A DNA stretch of 21,881 nucleotides from Plantago elongata (Eukaryota; Streptophyta; Magnoliopsida; Lamiales; Plantaginaceae): assembly GCA_036897095.1 (NCBI GenBank), contig JAYMSP010002929.1, positions 1 to 21,881 on the forward strand. The letters run 5' to 3'. Below, piece by piece: positions 19,561-21,881 of this stretch (its first letter is position 1; each line of letters opens with the position of its first letter). Position numbers and translations under genes: made by a program. The notes under the pieces are model-generated. The model had not been told where the DNA came from, made no database searches, and was given only the letters and a program-made list of their open reading frames with translations.

Positions 19561-21229
19561 GTATCAATAAGTGATGCAACAGTAAAACCTTCAATCCCAA
19601 GACAGTCAGGGGTAAAAGGTTTAAAACTCGACTTCTAAGGTATACAACCAACCTCCTAAATACTAATATGAGAACCATCCCCCATGTCAACGCACCCATT
19701 TCTACACCAACCCCATGGCCCCACAAATACTCTACCAAGTAAAGGATGAGTTACTCTTTGGACGCGACTCAAGAATATCAGAATGAAGAAAATATTTAGC
19801 TTTCAAAACTCTGCTAATAAGGGAATCGGGGTAATGAATGATTCTCCAAATTTTATTCCCAAGCATAGCCAAATTAGAGGACCTAAGATCCCTAAAATCC
19901 ATCCCCACCATCACGCATAGATCTACAAAGATTATTTCAACTTTTTCAATGAATTTTCTTCTTACCGCCACTACCCCACCAAAATTTAGCAATGATGGAG
20001 TCAACTTCTTTAAGAAGATAATCGGGAAGTTTGAAACATCCCATGACATAAGCAAGAATTGCTTGTACAACCGATTTAATTAAGACTTCCTTGTCCGCCT
20101 TAGAAAGAGTTTTCTTATTGAAACCTTCAACCTTCTTCCACACTGGGTCCCTTAACCAACTAAACACGTCCTTCTTCGATCTCCCCATCTCCTTAGGTAA
20201 CCCAAATATTTATCATGCTTCATCAATTCTCTGACTACTCGCATTTGACTAAATACCACAGTAGACTTTTCCATGTTAATCTCCTGACAAGAAGCAAAAC
20301 TAAAAACGTGTAAAAGCTCACTGATAGCACAATCAACCTCCGAAGTAGCTTGACAAAACAAAAGGGTATCATCCGCAAACTGTAAATGAGAGATCCTTGG
20401 TGCTCGTGGAGTAACAGAAACTCCCCGCAACACCTCCCTCTCCTCTGCTTTTCATATAAGCACATTAAAAGCTTCCATAACAAACAAAAACAAATAAGGC
20501 GAGAGGGAATCTCCCTGGAAGATCCCCCTCTCCGGCTGGTAGGGGTCTAACTGTTCTCCATTTATAAGAACTGAATAAGAGATATTACTCACAGTAAGCA
20601 TAATCAACTCAATAAAACGAGCCACAAAGCCCAAATCTCCCAAGCACTCTTTTTAGAAAAGACCACTCAACCCTATCGTAAGCCTTATTCATATCAAGTT
20701 TTAAAGCCGTAAAAATATCTTTACCCTTGAATTATTGTTTCAAAAAATGATTTCCTTATAGGTCAAAAGTACGTTATTGGATATCAAACGGCTAGGAACA
20801 AAGGCAGACTGAGTCTCAGAGATAATCGAATGCATGAAAGGTTTCACTCTATTCGTTAAAACTTTGGAGGCAATCTTAAACATAACATTACTGAGACTGA
20901 TAGGTCGAAACTGGGAGATCTTATCTGGCGTTTTGCACTTGGGAATAAGAATAATATGGATAAAATTAAGTTTCGCATCAAGATTTTTGTTATTAAGAAA
21001 AGCAAGGACACAAGCAGTAACATTACTACCAATAATATGCCAGAAACGGTGATAAAAAACTACAAACATGCGATCTAGACCAGGAGATTTAAAAGGGTAA
21101 TTATCGAAAAGCATTGCTCGTACCTCATCCGGAGAAAACAAACGGCCAAGCTCTTGATTAATTCGAACATCCACACGAGGTTTCATAATACCATAATAGC
21201 ATCAAATTCCTCCTCTGTTTGTTCCTGCA
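19561..21229 (-). pseudogene. LINE RT unit B, broken
   Basis: The same segment as unit A, head to tail with it. Open frames in order on the minus strand: 21186-20740 (VDVRINQELGRLFSPDEVR, NFIHIILIPKCKTPDK, QFRPISLSNVMFKIASKVL, ETQSAFVPSRLISNN), motif A LDMNKAYDRVEW (about 20715-20680), 20643-20452 (GIFQGDSLSPYLFLF), 20433-20152 (ISHLQFADDTLLFCQATSE, with FADD at 20379-20368, and EINMEKSTVVFS), then 20188-19946 (WKKVEGFNKKTLSKADKEVL, GCFKLPDYLLKEVDSI) and 20070-19732 (MDFRDLRSSNLAMLGN, KSNSSFTW). RT motifs A, B and C are all recognisable, so unit B is the best-preserved RT here. Frameshifts and stops still break it at least five times. The zf-RVT and RNase H that should follow are replaced by the next unit. 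Confidence 0.85.
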
Positions 21230-21881
21230 GTATCATTAAATGAAGCAACTTTAAAACCTTCATCCCAAGACAGCCAGGGGTAAAAGTTTTAAAACTCGAC
21301 TTCCAAGGTATCCAACCAACCTCGCAAATACTAATATGAGAACCACCCCCATGCCAAAGCACCCATTTCTGCACCAACCCCATTGCCCCACAAATACTCT
21401 TCCGTGTAAAGGATGAGTTACTTTTAGGACGCGACTCAAGAATATCTGAATGAGGAAAATTTTTAGCTTTCAAAACACTACTAATAAGGGAATCGGGTTA
21501 ATGAATGACTCTCCAAATTTGTTTCCCAAGCATAGAAAAATTAGAGGACCTAACATCCCTAAAATCCATCCCTCCATCACGCTTAGATCAACAAAGATAA
21601 TTTCAACTTTTCCAATGAATTTTATTCTTACCGCCACTACCCACAAAATTTAGCAATGATGGAGTCAACTTCTTTAAGAAGATAATCGGGAAGTTTGAAA
21701 CATCCTATGACACAAGTAGGAATTGCTTTTATAATCGATATAATTAAGACTTCCTTGTCCGCCTTAGAAAGAGTTTTATTATTGAAACCTTCAACCTTCT
21801 TCCACACTGGGTCCCTTAACCAACTAAACACATCCTTCTTCGATCTCCCCATCTACTTAGGTAACCCAAATATTTATCATG
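21230..21881 (-). pseudogene. LINE RT unit C, cut by the window edge
   Basis: A third head-to-tail copy of which only the 3' (minus sense) 652 bases are inside the window. It carries WKKVEGFNNKTLSKADKEVL and CFKLPDYLLKEVDSI (21852-21637), then HSDILESRPKSNSSFT and KSICGAMGLVQKW (21473-21320). RT motifs A-C lie beyond the right edge. By eye it is roughly 90% identical to unit B, with its own separate indels, for example near 21640-21655. Confidence 0.8.

Larger units (their letters stand above)
17901..21881 (-). repeat. Head-to-tail tandem array of a ~1.66-kb LINE segment
   Basis: Each unit starts (plus sense) with GTAT followed by CAATAAGTGATGCAAC or a variant, at 17901, 19561 and 21230. The first two units are 1660 and 1669 bases long. 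Units B and C are both preceded by the same TTTGTTCCTGCA, which is the far end of the neighbouring unit. Unit A is preceded by unrelated AATCTCATGCA, which continues the LINE protein normally. The shared TGCAGTAT marks the junction. The array continues past the right edge. Confidence 0.9.

Overview
The window looks like repeat-dense, non-genic DNA from a flowering plant, probably a dicot. It is AT-rich, holds a decayed Ty3/gypsy retrotransposon of the Tat type (dual RNase H, PBS starting TGGCACCCACCGTGGGG, gag and pol of plant type) and decayed plant L1-type LINE sequence, and contains spliceosomal GT-AG introns. No intact host gene, rRNA, tRNA or CRISPR was seen. Every coding remnant carries stops or frameshifts.

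Layout. 1-5090 is non-coding. It has a degenerate minisatellite at the left edge, short dispersed repeats, a GC-rich island with a minus-strand TATA box that may be part of an unrelated LTR (about 2520-3392), and an AT-rich block built from degenerate TTTTAAG repeats in two opposite orientations (4280-5085). 5091-11634 is the gypsy element: 5' LTR with TATA box, PBS, gag, protease, reverse transcriptase, RNase H, a second RNase H and integrase, all plus strand and all broken. 11635-13532 is its 3' untranslated zone, with four tandem copies of a ~250-bp unit containing nested palindromes, then a long imperfect hairpin. 13533-15498 is a minus-strand pseudogene with four exons and three frame-preserving introns, resembling the 'putative gypsy type transposon' (Transposase_28) family. 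This fits the extra antisense ORFs known in Tat-lineage elements. 15623-15861 is a 27-bp minisatellite and 16231-16458 a 114-bp tandem duplication. No 3' LTR is visible.

16881-21881 is minus-strand LINE ORF2 sequence. A ~1.66-kb segment (RT plus downstream 'thumb') is repeated head to tail at 17901-19560, 19561-21229 and 21230-21881, where it runs off the window. Only the leftmost copy continues into the zf-RVT and RNase H C-terminus (17660-16881).

The strongest observations are the tandem LINE array, the intron-containing antisense gene inside or next to a retrotransposon, the structured 3' tandem repeats, and transition-type damage that has hit the integrase catalytic residues and created many stops. 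Much of that damage fits deamination of methylated cytosine.
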